Assembly (NCBI GenBank): GCA_963751335.1
Contig: CAVVUB010000008.1
Location: 744,001-808,000 of the forward strand
Direction of reading: 5' to 3'
Origin: Bog-473 sp963751335
Lineage (GTDB): Bacteria; Actinomycetota; Acidimicrobiia; Acidimicrobiales; RAAP-2
Length of the DNA: 64,000 bases
Below, piece by piece: positions 44,698 through 53,269 of this stretch. The translations under genes and the position numbers were made by a program. The stretch's first letter is position 1; each line of letters starts with the position of its first letter. The notes below the pieces were generated by a model. It saw only the letters and a program-made list of their open reading frames with translations. It ran no database searches and was not told where the DNA came from.

Positions 44698-46497
44698 ATG
44701 CAGACCGAGCAGGGCGAGCGCAACGGATCGCAGTCGACGGCCACGTTCGTCTCCATCAACCCCGGGCGCGACGTCCAGCGAGTCGGCACGGCGAACTTCC
44801 TCGGGGAGGACGTCGCGAAGATCCACGACCCTGTCTGGGCGGTCATCGGAAACCTCGGCGACAGCCAGTGCTATCTCGGCGTGCCGGCGAAGGTGCAGAA
44901 CGTCCAGGAGGCCATGTCCCGGCGCATCGCCCGGGACGACCTCCCGGTGAGGTTGATCCCGCCGGTCTTCACCGTCGGGGTGTCCGACGGCCAGCTCAAC
45001 GGGACGCCGCAGATGCGGTTCTCCCTCGTCGGTCGCGAGCTCGTGCACGACGTGGCCGACGTGCACCTGGCGGCGAACAGCGTGGCCGGTCTGGTCGCCG
45101 TCGTGGCGTGCGACAAGCCCCCGGTCGGGACGGTCGCCGCCGTGCTCGAGAACAACACGCCCGCCGTCATCCTCTCCGACGGACCGATCCGGCCCGGCGT
45201 CGACCCCGAGACGGGTGGCCCTATCGACCTCGTGTCCGCCTTCCAGGTGGCTGACCAGGACGAGGAGGTCCGTGCCCGCTACGCCCTGCATGCCTGTCCC
45301 GGCCAGGGCAGCTGTGGCGGCATGTTCACGTACAACACCATGCAGACCTTCATCGCGCTGCTGGGCCTCGAGCCGCTGCACATGGTGTCTCCGGCATCGG
45401 AGGATCCGCGGCGACTGACCGAGTTCCCGGATCAGGTGGTCGACTGCCTGCTGGCCATGGCGAGCCGCGGCATCCGTCCCCGTGACATCGTGACGCCCGC
45501 GTCGCTCCGCAACGCCATGACGGTGGCCATCGCCATGGGTGGTTCGACCAACGTGCTGCTGCACAGCGTCGAGATCGCCCGTGCCGCGGGCATCGACTTC
45601 TGGGTCGACGTGCTCAGCCAGGAGGACTTCAACCAACTGTCCCGCCGCGTCCCGGTGCTGGTCAACATGCGGCCCTTCGGTGAGTACTCCATGGTGGACG
45701 TGGATGCGAGGGGCGGGCTGCAGGTGATCGTGCACGAGCTCCTCGAGGCCGGCTTCCTCGAGGGTGGGACCATGACGTGCACGGGAGAGACGTTGGCCGA
45801 GCAGGTGGCCCGGCTGGCCCCGCCGCCGCCGGACACCGACGTGATCCACCCCGTCGCCAAGCCGTTCAAGGACACCGGCGGGCTGCGCCTGCTCCAGGGC
45901 AACCTGGCGCCCGAGGGCGGCGCCATCCTCAAGATCGCCGGCGTCGAAGGTGGGGTGAAGAACGGCGCCTTCACGGGCCGGGCCCGGGTGTTCAACGGTG
46001 AGCGTTCGCTCATCGAGGCCCTCGATCAACACCCCGACAGCTTCGAGGACAACGACATGGTGGTCATCCGCTACGAGGGGCCCCGCGGGGCACCGGGGAT
46101 GCCCGAGCTCCTCGATCCCACGTCACGCATCACGGCCCTGTGCCGTCAGCGTCACATCACCATTGCGCTGATGACGGACGCCCGCTTCTCGGGAGGATCG
46201 GTGGGCCTGGTCATCGGCCACGTCGCGCCCGAGGCGCTCCTGGGCGGCCCGATCGCGCTGGTCGAGGACGGGGACACGATCGTCGTCGACCTGACCACGG
46301 ACCGCCTCGACTGCCTCGAGCTGACCGACCCCGACCGCTCCGAGCGCCGCCGGGCCGGCTGGCGGGCGGCGGCGGCGGGAAACGGCGGCGTCCATCCGGA
46401 CGTGGCGCCTGTGACCGACCGGGTCCTGGCCCGGATGCGGGCAACCGCGCTCCCCGCCCTCCTCGGCGGGGGCATGGCCACGCCGCTCCCAACCTGA
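44698..46497 (+). CDS. IlvD/Edd family dehydratase, divergent dihydroxy-acid dehydratase-like
   Basis: A 599-residue Fe-S dehydratase. Three cysteines match the cluster ligands of the family: GDSQCYLG, VACDKPPVGT (normally CDKxxPG) and GQGSCGGMFTYNTMQ. GGSTNVLLHSVEIARAAG, LLQGNLAPEGGAILKIAG and the active-site serine region TDARFSGGSVG follow. It may catalyse the IlvD step of valine/isoleucine synthesis, fitting the ilvBNC operon 260 bases downstream, but the unusual CDKPPVG and the N-terminal half suggest it could dehydrate a sugar acid instead. ATG 44698 has TATGCT (44684-44689) eight bases upstream. Confidence 0.82.
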   Translation: MQTEQGERNGSQSTATFVSINPGRDVQRVGTANFLGEDVAKIHDPVWAVIGNLGDSQCYLGVPAKVQNVQEAMSRRIARDDLPVRLIPPVFTVGVSDGQLNGTPQMRFSLVGRELVHDVADVHLAANSVAGLVAVVACDKPPVGTVAAVLENNTPAVILSDGPIRPGVDPETGGPIDLVSAFQVADQDEEVRARYALHACPGQGSCGGMFTYNTMQTFIALLGLEPLHMVSPASEDPRRLTEFPDQVVDCLLAMASRGIRPRDIVTPASLRNAMTVAIAMGGSTNVLLHSVEIARAAGIDFWVDVLSQEDFNQLSRRVPVLVNMRPFGEYSMVDVDARGGLQVIVHELLEAGFLEGGTMTCTGETLAEQVARLAPPPPDTDVIHPVAKPFKDTGGLRLLQGNLAPEGGAILKIAGVEGGVKNGAFTGRARVFNGERSLIEALDQHPDSFEDNDMVVIRYEGPRGAPGMPELLDPTSRITALCRQRHITIALMTDARFSGGSVGLVIGHVAPEALLGGPIALVEDGDTIVVDLTTDRLDCLELTDPDRSERRRAGWRAAAAGNGGVHPDVAPVTDRVLARMRATALPALLGGGMATPLPT

Positions 46498-46564
46498 GAC
46501 CCCCGATGGGGCGCAGCCGGGCGGCGGGCCGACGAGACGCGAAGCCCGCCGGGCGGGGCCGGGG

Positions 46565-46593
46565 TTGTCCCCGGGCGGCCGCCATGCCACAAT
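46565..46593 (+). promoter_or_regulatory. ilvB operon promoter
   Basis: TTGTCC (46565-46570) and CACAAT (46588-46593) are spaced by exactly 17 bases. The predicted transcription start is at about 46600, on or beside the GTG/ATG of the leader peptide, so the leader would be translated from a leaderless RNA. Confidence 0.7.
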
Positions 46594-46599
46594 GCACGG

Positions 46600-46647
46600 G
46601 TGATGCAAGAGCGCACCCGTCCCGAGATTCTGGTACTCGTCACGTAG
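46600..46647 (+). CDS. ilvB operon leader peptide
   Basis: A 15-codon ORF, GTG or ATG start (46600 or 46603), encoding MMQERTRPEILVLVT and stopping at TAG 46645-46647. Five consecutive branched-chain codons (Ile, Leu, Val, Leu, Val) lie just before the stop, the hallmark of an attenuation leader that senses charging of tRNA-Ile, -Leu and -Val. The ORF runs straight into an inverted repeat and a terminator before ilvB. Confidence 0.88.
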   Translation: MMQERTRPEILVLVT

Positions 46648-46676
46648 GCGCGCGCCCACCGCATCACGCGCGCCTA
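46645..46676 (+). promoter_or_regulatory. ilvB leader hairpin (pause/antiterminator region)
   Basis: TAGGCGCGCG (46645-46654) and CGCGCGCCTA (46667-46676) are perfect 10-base inverted repeats with a 12-base loop. The 5' arm begins at the leader stop codon, so a ribosome stalled at the branched-chain codons or at the stop would affect its folding and hence the terminator that follows. Confidence 0.8.
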
Positions 46677-46678
46677 CC

Positions 46679-46705
46679 GACCTCCCGCCTCCCGGGGGGT
46701 CTTTT
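46679..46705 (+). terminator. ilvB attenuator terminator
   Basis: GACCTCCC (46679-46686) pairs with GGGGGGTC (46694-46701) through eight pairs, one of them U-G, around a seven-base loop, followed at once by TTTT (46702-46705). It lies 55 bases before the ilvB start, so termination here would shut off ilvBNC. Confidence 0.85.
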
Positions 46706-46760
46706 CAATTTCTGGACCGATTCGACCGACAACCTCGCGACCCCCAACAGGAGAGCACCC

Positions 46761-48485
46761 ATGAAGCTGACCGGAGCACAGGCCCTCATCAAGAGCCTCG
46801 AGATGCAGGGCGTCGACGTCATGTTCGGCCTGCCCGGCGGCGCCATCCTGCCGGTGTACGACCCGATCATCGACTCGTCCATCCGCCACATCCTGGTCCG
46901 CCACGAGCAGGGCGCAGGACACATGGCCGAGGGATACGCCATGGTGACCGGCCGGCCCGGGGTGGCCATGGTCACGAGCGGGCCCGGGGCCACCAACATC
47001 GTGACGCCTCTGGCCAACGCCTACATGGACTCGACCCCACTGGTGGTCGTGTCGGGCCAGGTGGCAACGGCGTCGATCGGCACCGATGCGTTCCAGGAGT
47101 GCGACATCACCGGCGTCACCATGGGCATCACGAAGCACAACTGGCTCATCAAGAATGTCGACGACATCCCGCGGGTGGTGGCGGCCGCCTTCCACGTGGC
47201 CACGACGGGACGTCCCGGCCCTGTCCTCATCGATCTGCCCAAGGACATTTCGAACGCGACCATGGAGTGGTACTGGCCCTCCTCGGTCGACGAGCTCGAC
47301 CTGCCGGGGTACCACCCCGTCACCTTCGGTGATCCCGTGCTGGTGGCCCAGGCGGCGGAGCTGATCGCCTCGGCCCGGCGCCCGGTCCTCTACGTCGGCG
47401 GGGGCGCTCTCAAGGCGCGGGCGGCCGAGCCGCTGCGGATTCTGGCCGAACGCACCGGCATCCCAGTCGTGACGACGCTCATGGCGCGCGGCGCATTCCC
47501 GGACTCGCATCCGCAGGCCCTGGGCATGCCGGGCATGCACGGGCACTACACGGCGGTGACCGCGCTCCAGAAGAGCGACTTGCTCATCAGCATGGGGGCG
47601 CGCTTCGACGACCGGGTCACCGGCAAAATCAGCGCGTTCGCCCCCGAGGCCAAGGTCATCCACGTCGACATCGACCCCGCCGAGCTGGGCAAGGTCCGTG
47701 TCCCCGACGTGGGCATCGCCGGCGACTGCCGCCAGGTCATCGAGGAGTTGCTCCTGGCCATGGACGCCCGCTCCGACGTGCCGGCAGTGCCGGACCTGGC
47801 TCCGTGGTGGCGCCAGATTCGCGAGTGGCAGGAGCGCTTCCCGCTCCACTACGCGGACGCGGACGGCGGCGCCATCAAGCCGCAGAACGTGGTCGAGCAG
47901 CTGCGCGACTCGACCGCCGATGACACCATCGTCGTGGCGGGTGTGGGACAACACCAGATGTGGGCCTCCCAGTACTGGAAGTTCGAGCACCCCTACACGT
48001 GGGTCAACTCGGGTGGCGCGGGCACCATGGGCTTCGCGGTGCCCGCCGCCATCGGGGCCAAGGTCGGACGTCCCGAACGCACGGTGTGGGCCATCGACGG
48101 CGACGGCTGCTTCCAGATGACGGCGCAGGAGCTGGTGACGGCGAGCGCAGAGCAGATCCCGGTGAAGATCGCCATCCTCAACAACGCCTATCTGGGCATG
48201 GTGCGCCAGTGGCAGGAGATGTTCTACGAGGAGCGCTACTCGGAGGTCTATCTCTCTCCCGACCTGCCCGACTACGTCATGTGGGCCGAAGCCATGGGCT
48301 GTGTCGGCATCCGGGCCGAATCGCCCGAGGACGTCGGCCCGGCCATTGAGAAGGCCAACGGCATCGACGACCGCCCGGTCGTCGTCGACTTCCGCACCGA
48401 CGCCTTCGAGAAGGTCTTCCCGATGGTGGCGGCGGGCGCCTCGAACGACGACATCGTCGTCCACCCCGAGCAGGCGGCCCGATGA
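46761..48485 (+). CDS. ilvB: Acetolactate synthase large subunit
   Basis: A 574-residue ThDP enzyme that joins pyruvate with pyruvate or 2-oxobutyrate, the first common step of branched-chain amino acid synthesis. It has the catalytic glutamate in RHEQGAGHMAEGYA, the FAD-type middle domain, and the ThDP/Mg motif GDGCFQMTAQELVTA ending in LNNAYLGMVRQWQ. ATG 46761 follows a Shine-Dalgarno AGGAGAG at about 46748-46754. Expression is controlled by the attenuator upstream. The stop overlaps ilvN by ATGA. Confidence 0.96.
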   Translation: MKLTGAQALIKSLEMQGVDVMFGLPGGAILPVYDPIIDSSIRHILVRHEQGAGHMAEGYAMVTGRPGVAMVTSGPGATNIVTPLANAYMDSTPLVVVSGQVATASIGTDAFQECDITGVTMGITKHNWLIKNVDDIPRVVAAAFHVATTGRPGPVLIDLPKDISNATMEWYWPSSVDELDLPGYHPVTFGDPVLVAQAAELIASARRPVLYVGGGALKARAAEPLRILAERTGIPVVTTLMARGAFPDSHPQALGMPGMHGHYTAVTALQKSDLLISMGARFDDRVTGKISAFAPEAKVIHVDIDPAELGKVRVPDVGIAGDCRQVIEELLLAMDARSDVPAVPDLAPWWRQIREWQERFPLHYADADGGAIKPQNVVEQLRDSTADDTIVVAGVGQHQMWASQYWKFEHPYTWVNSGGAGTMGFAVPAAIGAKVGRPERTVWAIDGDGCFQMTAQELVTASAEQIPVKIAILNNAYLGMVRQWQEMFYEERYSEVYLSPDLPDYVMWAEAMGCVGIRAESPEDVGPAIEKANGIDDRPVVVDFRTDAFEKVFPMVAAGASNDDIVVHPEQAAR

Positions 48486-49024
48486 CGGCGACCCACCTCA
48501 GTGCGCTGCCCGGCGCGGGCGCGGGCACGGGCCGGAGCCGCCACCACATTCTCACCGTGCTGGTCGAGAACAAGGCCGGCGTCCTGGCCCGGGTGGCCGG
48601 ATTGTTCAGCCGGCGGGGTTTCAACATCTACTCGCTGGCCGTGGCCCCCACCGACGAGGACGAACACTTCAGCCGGATCACCATCGTGGTCGACGTCGAA
48701 TCGGCACCGCTCGAGCAGGTGATCATGCAGCTCGACAAGCTGGTCAATGTGGTGTCGATCGGCGAGCTGTCGCCGGCCGAGGCGGTGGAGCGGGAACTCG
48801 TCCTGGCCACCGTGGCGGTTGGCCCGACCGAGCGCCAGCAGGTGATCCAGTTGGTGGGCGTGTTCGGGGGCGAGGTGGTGAGCGTCGGGCTCGACCGGCT
48901 GACCGTCATGCTGGCAGGGCGGCCCGAGAAGATCGACGACTTCGAGGGCCTGCTCGAGCAGTACAGGGTCCTCGAGAGCCAGCGGACGGGGCGAGTGGCC
49001 TTGCCTAAGCTGACACGTCACTAA
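48482..49024 (+). CDS. ilvN: Acetolactate synthase small (regulatory) subunit
   Basis: A 180-residue subunit that activates IlvB and gives valine feedback inhibition. It has an N-terminal ACT domain (HHILTVLVENKAGVLARVAG, then FSRRGFNIYSLAV) and the C-terminal ALS_ss domain (ELVLATVAVGPTERQQV). ATG 48482 overlaps the ilvB stop, coupling the two subunits. ilvC follows after 43 bases. Confidence 0.95.
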   Translation: MTATHLSALPGAGAGTGRSRHHILTVLVENKAGVLARVAGLFSRRGFNIYSLAVAPTDEDEHFSRITIVVDVESAPLEQVIMQLDKLVNVVSIGELSPAEAVERELVLATVAVGPTERQQVIQLVGVFGGEVVSVGLDRLTVMLAGRPEKIDDFEGLLEQYRVLESQRTGRVALPKLTRH

Positions 49025-49067
49025 TCGCCATTCGAGACAGAGCACCCAGAGAGAGAAAGAGCAGACC

Positions 49068-50093
49068 ATGGCCACGCTGTACTACGAATCCGACGCCGAC
49101 CCGACGCTGATCGCCGGGCGCAAGGTCGCCATCTTGGGTTACGGGTCGCAGGGGCACGCCCACACGCTCAACCTCATGGAGTCGGGCGTCGACGTCCGGG
49201 TCGCCTTGCGCGAAGGCAGCGCCAGCAGGCGCAAGGCCGAGGAGGCCGGCCTGCGGGTGACCTCGATGGCCGATGCCGCAGCCGAGGCGGACGTCATCAT
49301 GATCCTGCTGCCCGACACCGAGCAGAAGGCGGCCTACGACGAGTTCGTGGCGCCCCACCTCAACGACGGTGACATGCTCATGTTTGCCCACGGCTTCAAC
49401 ATCCGCTTCGGCCTGGTCGTCCCACCCGCCGGGGTCGACGTCACCATGGTGGCGCCCAAGGGACCGGGGCACCTGGTGCGCCGCACCTATACCGAGGGAG
49501 GTGGCGTGCCCTCGCTCGTCGCCGTCCACCAGGACGCCACCGGCAAGGCCCGCGACGTGGCGCTCTCCTACGCCCACGCCATCGGCGCCACCAGGGCGGG
49601 CGTGCTCGACACCACGTTCGACGAGGAGACCGAGACCGATCTCTTCGGAGAGCAAGTCGTCCTCTGTGGTGGCCTGACCGCGCTGGTCACCGCCGGGTTC
49701 GAGACTCTGGTCAAGGCCGGTTACCAGCCCGAATCCGCCTACTTCGAGTGCCTGCACGAGCTCAAGCTGATCGTGGACCTGATGTACGAGCAGGGCATCG
49801 CGGGCATGCGCTACTCCATTTCGGACACCGCCGAGTACGGGGACCTCACCCGCGGCCCGATGGTCATCAACGAGGCGGTGCGGGCCCAGATGCAGACCAT
49901 CCTCGACGACATCCGCAGCGGCGCCTTTGCCGAGGAGTGGATCGCCGAGAACAAGGCCGGCCGGCCCCGATTCGACGAGCTGCGCAAGGCCGGGCAGGCC
50001 CACCAGATCGAATCGGTGGGTCAGGAGCTCCGGGGCATGATGCCGTTCATCTCGTCCGGCAAGACCCGGGTGCAGGACGCGTCAGGCGGCTGA
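49068..50093 (+). CDS. ilvC: Ketol-acid reductoisomerase, class I
   Basis: A 341-residue enzyme that isomerises and reduces acetolactate with Mg and NADPH. It shows the Rossmann loop LGYGSQGHAHTLNLMESGVD, HGFNIRFG, APKGPGHLVRRTY, and the C-terminal metal sites in DLFGEQ and ECLHELKLIVDLMYE. The short single C-terminal domain is class I. It is the third gene of the ilvBNC operon; an AGAGAG-rich stretch before ATG 49068 serves as a weak Shine-Dalgarno. Confidence 0.96.
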   Translation: MATLYYESDADPTLIAGRKVAILGYGSQGHAHTLNLMESGVDVRVALREGSASRRKAEEAGLRVTSMADAAAEADVIMILLPDTEQKAAYDEFVAPHLNDGDMLMFAHGFNIRFGLVVPPAGVDVTMVAPKGPGHLVRRTYTEGGGVPSLVAVHQDATGKARDVALSYAHAIGATRAGVLDTTFDEETETDLFGEQVVLCGGLTALVTAGFETLVKAGYQPESAYFECLHELKLIVDLMYEQGIAGMRYSISDTAEYGDLTRGPMVINEAVRAQMQTILDDIRSGAFAEEWIAENKAGRPRFDELRKAGQAHQIESVGQELRGMMPFISSGKTRVQDASGG

Positions 50094-50125
50094 CCAGCCT
50101 CGACGCGTTCATGACCTGAGGGGGG

Positions 50126-50173
50126 TTGCTACGACATCGCAATGATGTCATGATGACGTCATGCAGATGTCAT
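50126..50173 (+). promoter_or_regulatory. Promoter and repeated operator before the RHH gene
   Basis: TTGCTA (50126-50131) and CATGAT (50149-50154) are spaced by 17 bases, with ATG 50161 only six bases further. Three related boxes cover this: TGATGTCAT (50143-50151), the perfect palindrome ATGACGTCAT (50153-50162) and GATGTCAT (50166-50173). The boxes span the -10 and the start codon, as expected for an autoregulated ribbon-helix-helix protein. Confidence 0.65.
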
Positions 50174-50613
50174 TGACGGTCGACGCAATCCGGGCCGACG
50201 TCGCCGCGGTGGGGGAGCTGGGCGACGACGCCGTGGCGGAGCTGGCGGAGCGAATCGGCGCCGTCCTCGGCCGCTCCCTCCCCGGTCGCCTGCTCGATCT
50301 TCTCTCCGAGGTCGCAGCCGACGTCACGGCGGAGCTGCCCGAGGGTCGGCTCGAGGTCCGGGTGACCGGCGATGTCGTCGACCTCGTCTACGTGCCCGAC
50401 GACCACGCGAGCCCAGCCGAGGCGGAGGGCGACCTGTCCGCCCGCATCACCCTCCGGCTCGGCGAGAGCCTCAAGTCCCGCGTCGAGGCCGACGCCGCCC
50501 GTCAGGGGCTCTCGGTCAACGCCTCCATCGTGCGCGCCCTCGAGCGCAGCACGTCCCAACGCCCGCGCCAGAGCCGTGGCGGCAGCCGAATCCGCGGCTA
50601 CGGATCAACCTGA
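50161..50613 (+). CDS. HicB/Arc-like ribbon-helix-helix protein
   Basis: A 150-residue protein. Residues about 95-130 (SARITLRLGESLKSRVEADAA, then GLSVNASIVRALER) form a ribbon-helix-helix DNA-binding domain like Arc and HicB antitoxins. The N-terminal part is an acidic helical region of unknown fold, and the tail is basic and glycine-rich (RGGSRIRGYG). No HicA toxin is adjacent; the partner gene, 13 bases downstream, encodes a DUF4097 beta-repeat protein. It probably represses its own operon through the boxes over its start codon. A start at the third codon (50167) is possible. Confidence 0.75.
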   Translation: MQMSLTVDAIRADVAAVGELGDDAVAELAERIGAVLGRSLPGRLLDLLSEVAADVTAELPEGRLEVRVTGDVVDLVYVPDDHASPAEAEGDLSARITLRLGESLKSRVEADAARQGLSVNASIVRALERSTSQRPRQSRGGSRIRGYGST

Positions 50614-50626
50614 GAGGAGAAAGCAC

Positions 50627-51496
50627 ATGGAACGCACCTTCGACACACCCAAGCCTGTGCGGCTGGTGGTGGAGAACGAGTCGGGACTGGTGACCGTGGC
50701 CGCGACGACGGCCGTCACGACCACCATCTCGGTCAGGGCCGAGACGCCCGGAGGAGAGGAGCTGGTGGAGGACACGACCATCGAGTGCCGTCCGTCGGGC
50801 GGGACCCACTCGGTAGTGGTGAAGGTCCCGCGCCAGCGCGGCCCGCGCCTGCTGCGGCGCCAGGCGGTTTCGGTCCACGTCGAGTTGCCGGAGGGCAGCG
50901 ACGTCACCGTGACCACGGCGGCGGCCGACGTCGAGGTGACGGGCACCGTCGGCGCGGCGGACGTCAAGACGGCCAGTGGCGACGTGTCGACCGACGACAT
51001 CAGCGGCGGGCTCCGGGCGACCACGGCGAGTGGCAATGTCATCGTCGGGACCGTCACCGGGGAGTTGCGCATGCGCTCGGCGTCGGGCCACCTGCGCTGC
51101 CTGCGAGTGACGGGGCGCGTCGATTGCGCGTCGACCTCGGGCGACGTCGAGATCGGCGCGGCCGACGACAGTGTCGAGGTGCACGCCACTTCGGGCAACG
51201 TGCGGCTCGGCGAGCTGCACCATGGCGCCAACGTGGCCAACGTCTCGGGCAACGTGCGAGTGCTGTCGCTGGGCGAGGGCAGGCTGCTGGTGCGCTCTGT
51301 GTCGGGAGACGTGGCGGTCGGCGTGCCCACGGGGGTCGATCTCTTCGTCGACGTGTCGACGATGGGCGCGTTCCGCTCCGACATCCCCATTGACGACTCC
51401 CCCGCATCGGGTGGGAGCGGGATCAAGGTCGACCTGTCGGTGTCGAGCGTGTCGGGCAACGTGGAGATCGAGCGGGCCCTCGAGCAGGTGGCCTGA
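50627..51496 (+). CDS. DUF4097 family beta-strand repeat protein
   Basis: A 289-residue protein with many repeats of the form TASGDVS, TASGNVIVG, SASGHLR, STSGDVEIG, ATSGNVRLG and SVSGDVAVG, a beta-helix-like solenoid of the DUF4097 (adhesin-like) type. There is no signal peptide or membrane segment, so it appears cytoplasmic. ATG 50627 has a GAGAGGAG Shine-Dalgarno at about 50612-50619. It is in one operon with the RHH protein. Molecular function is unknown; the beta solenoid might bind a ligand or partner that modulates the regulator. Confidence 0.82.
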   Translation: MERTFDTPKPVRLVVENESGLVTVAATTAVTTTISVRAETPGGEELVEDTTIECRPSGGTHSVVVKVPRQRGPRLLRRQAVSVHVELPEGSDVTVTTAAADVEVTGTVGAADVKTASGDVSTDDISGGLRATTASGNVIVGTVTGELRMRSASGHLRCLRVTGRVDCASTSGDVEIGAADDSVEVHATSGNVRLGELHHGANVANVSGNVRVLSLGEGRLLVRSVSGDVAVGVPTGVDLFVDVSTMGAFRSDIPIDDSPASGGSGIKVDLSVSSVSGNVEIERALEQVA

Positions 51497-51580
51497 GGCC
51501 CTCACCAACCCCGGGCCTACCCGGGTGCCGGGGCACAGGCCGCGCCCAGTTCCCGCTGGGCCGACGCCAGACTGTGCGCC

Positions 51581-53260
51581 GTGGATCGCCGATCTCGGCT
51601 GGCCCTGCCTGCCGCCCTGCTGGTGGCCGCTTCGGTGCTGGTGGGGTCGCCTGTGGTGGTGACGTCGGCCTCGGCCACGGGTCGGGCGGCCCCTGATTCC
51701 CTCCACGCGTCCAAGGTGACGACGGCAGCCCTTTCGGGAGCCTTGCGCGCACCGGGCGGTCCGTACCTCTACGACAGCCAGGGACGGGTGGTGTTCCTCC
51801 ATGGCGTGGACGCCGTCTACAAGTTCGCGCCCTACGAGCTCTATCCCGACCCCGGAAGGCCCTGGAACTTCTCGAGCGCGGACGCGTCCCTCATGGCCCG
51901 GATGGGGTTCAACGTGGTCCGTCTGGGCATGACGTGGAGCGGCCTCGAGCCGGGGAGGGCGCCGGCCAACGACCCGGCCATCTGCGACCAGGGCAAACCC
52001 GGCAACCCCCGGCAGTTCAGCCAGGCAGTTCTCACGCGCTACATCGGCCACCTGCGCACGACGGTGAACCTGCTGTCGAGGTTCCACATTTACACGATCC
52101 TCGACATGCATCAGGACGTGTACAACGAGATGTTCGGAGGCGAGGGTGCACCGAGCTGGGCGGTCTGCACCGATGGCGTCGCGAGCGTCGACCCGCCGGG
52201 TCGTTGGTCCCTGGCCTACGCGACGACGGCGGCCGACATCGCCTTCTCCCACTTCTGGAAGAACAACGTGCGGGGCGACCTCCAGGGTCAGTACGACCGC
52301 GTCTGGGGCGACGTCGCCCGCGCCTTTCGCTCCGACCGCTGGGTGCTCGGCTTCGATCCCTTCAACGAGCCGTTCTCGACCGCCCTGGCCCGCTTCCACG
52401 GCCAGCACTTCGACGCGCAGCTCGAGTGCTTCTACACGGGGCGGGCCCACGTCGGCGCTCCGTCACACGGTGCCCCGCCCCTTCGCTGCCCGTCCGACGA
52501 TCCGAAGCAGGGGGTCGTCCCGACACTCTTGGCCAACGATCCGAGGGGTCTGGTCTTCGACGAGCCGGACAACTTCGCTTCCCGGGGCTTCCCCACCTAC
52601 CTGGGTCCGATGGATCTGCGGAATCTCGTGTACAACGTCCACATCTACTGCGGTGCGCGGAGCCCCGTCACGGGCAACCCCACCAACCTGACCACGTGCG
52701 CCGCGCAGGACATGCACTCCATCTCGGTGCGCCAGGGGGACCGGCCGTTGCTGACCTCGCCGGCGCAACCGGGAGGACCGGCCTGGCTGGTCACCGAGTT
52801 CGGCGCCACCAAGAGCGCACCGCTGCTGGCGGACGTGACGGCGCGGTTCGACGCGGACAAGGTGGGATGGATCTACTGGGCTTGGAAGTACTACGGCGAT
52901 CCCACCGGGAGCGCCGCCGAGTCGTTGGTGATGGCCGACGGTCAGTTGCGCTCCTCGGCCCTGCTCCTCAGCCAGGCGTATCCGGAGGCGGTGGCCGGGA
53001 TCCCGTCCTCGTTCGATTTCTCGTCCTCGACCGACGTCTTCGACCTGTCGTACACCCCGAACCACCACATCGACGCGCCGACGGTCGTCTTCGTGCCGAC
53101 TGCGCTGCACTATCCGCAGGGGTACTGCGCGCAGACGACGGGAGGTCGGGTCGTCTCGAGGCGGGGCAGCGATCTGCTCGAGGTGGACACCAGGGCCACG
53201 GCCCGGCAGGTCACGGTGACGGTGACCCCGGGACGCTGCGGTCGGGTGAGGTCCGCGTAG
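51581..53260 (+). CDS. Secreted glycoside hydrolase family 5 enzyme (endoglycosylceramidase-like)
   Basis: A 559-residue enzyme with an N-terminal signal peptide (MDRRSRLALPAALLVAASVL, cleavage near SASA). The GH5 barrel has FNVVRLGMTWSGLEPG, DMHQDVYNEMFGG, the acid/base Glu in FDPFNEPF and the nucleophile Glu in LVTEFGAT. The layout resembles endoglycosylceramidase and related secreted GH5 proteins of actinobacteria; the true glycan or glycolipid is unknown. A C-terminal beta domain follows. GTG 51581 has CAGACT (51568-51573) seven bases upstream. Confidence 0.87.
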   Translation: MDRRSRLALPAALLVAASVLVGSPVVVTSASATGRAAPDSLHASKVTTAALSGALRAPGGPYLYDSQGRVVFLHGVDAVYKFAPYELYPDPGRPWNFSSADASLMARMGFNVVRLGMTWSGLEPGRAPANDPAICDQGKPGNPRQFSQAVLTRYIGHLRTTVNLLSRFHIYTILDMHQDVYNEMFGGEGAPSWAVCTDGVASVDPPGRWSLAYATTAADIAFSHFWKNNVRGDLQGQYDRVWGDVARAFRSDRWVLGFDPFNEPFSTALARFHGQHFDAQLECFYTGRAHVGAPSHGAPPLRCPSDDPKQGVVPTLLANDPRGLVFDEPDNFASRGFPTYLGPMDLRNLVYNVHIYCGARSPVTGNPTNLTTCAAQDMHSISVRQGDRPLLTSPAQPGGPAWLVTEFGATKSAPLLADVTARFDADKVGWIYWAWKYYGDPTGSAAESLVMADGQLRSSALLLSQAYPEAVAGIPSSFDFSSSTDVFDLSYTPNHHIDAPTVVFVPTALHYPQGYCAQTTGGRVVSRRGSDLLEVDTRATARQVTVTVTPGRCGRVRSA

Positions 53261-53269
53261 GGTGGTTCC

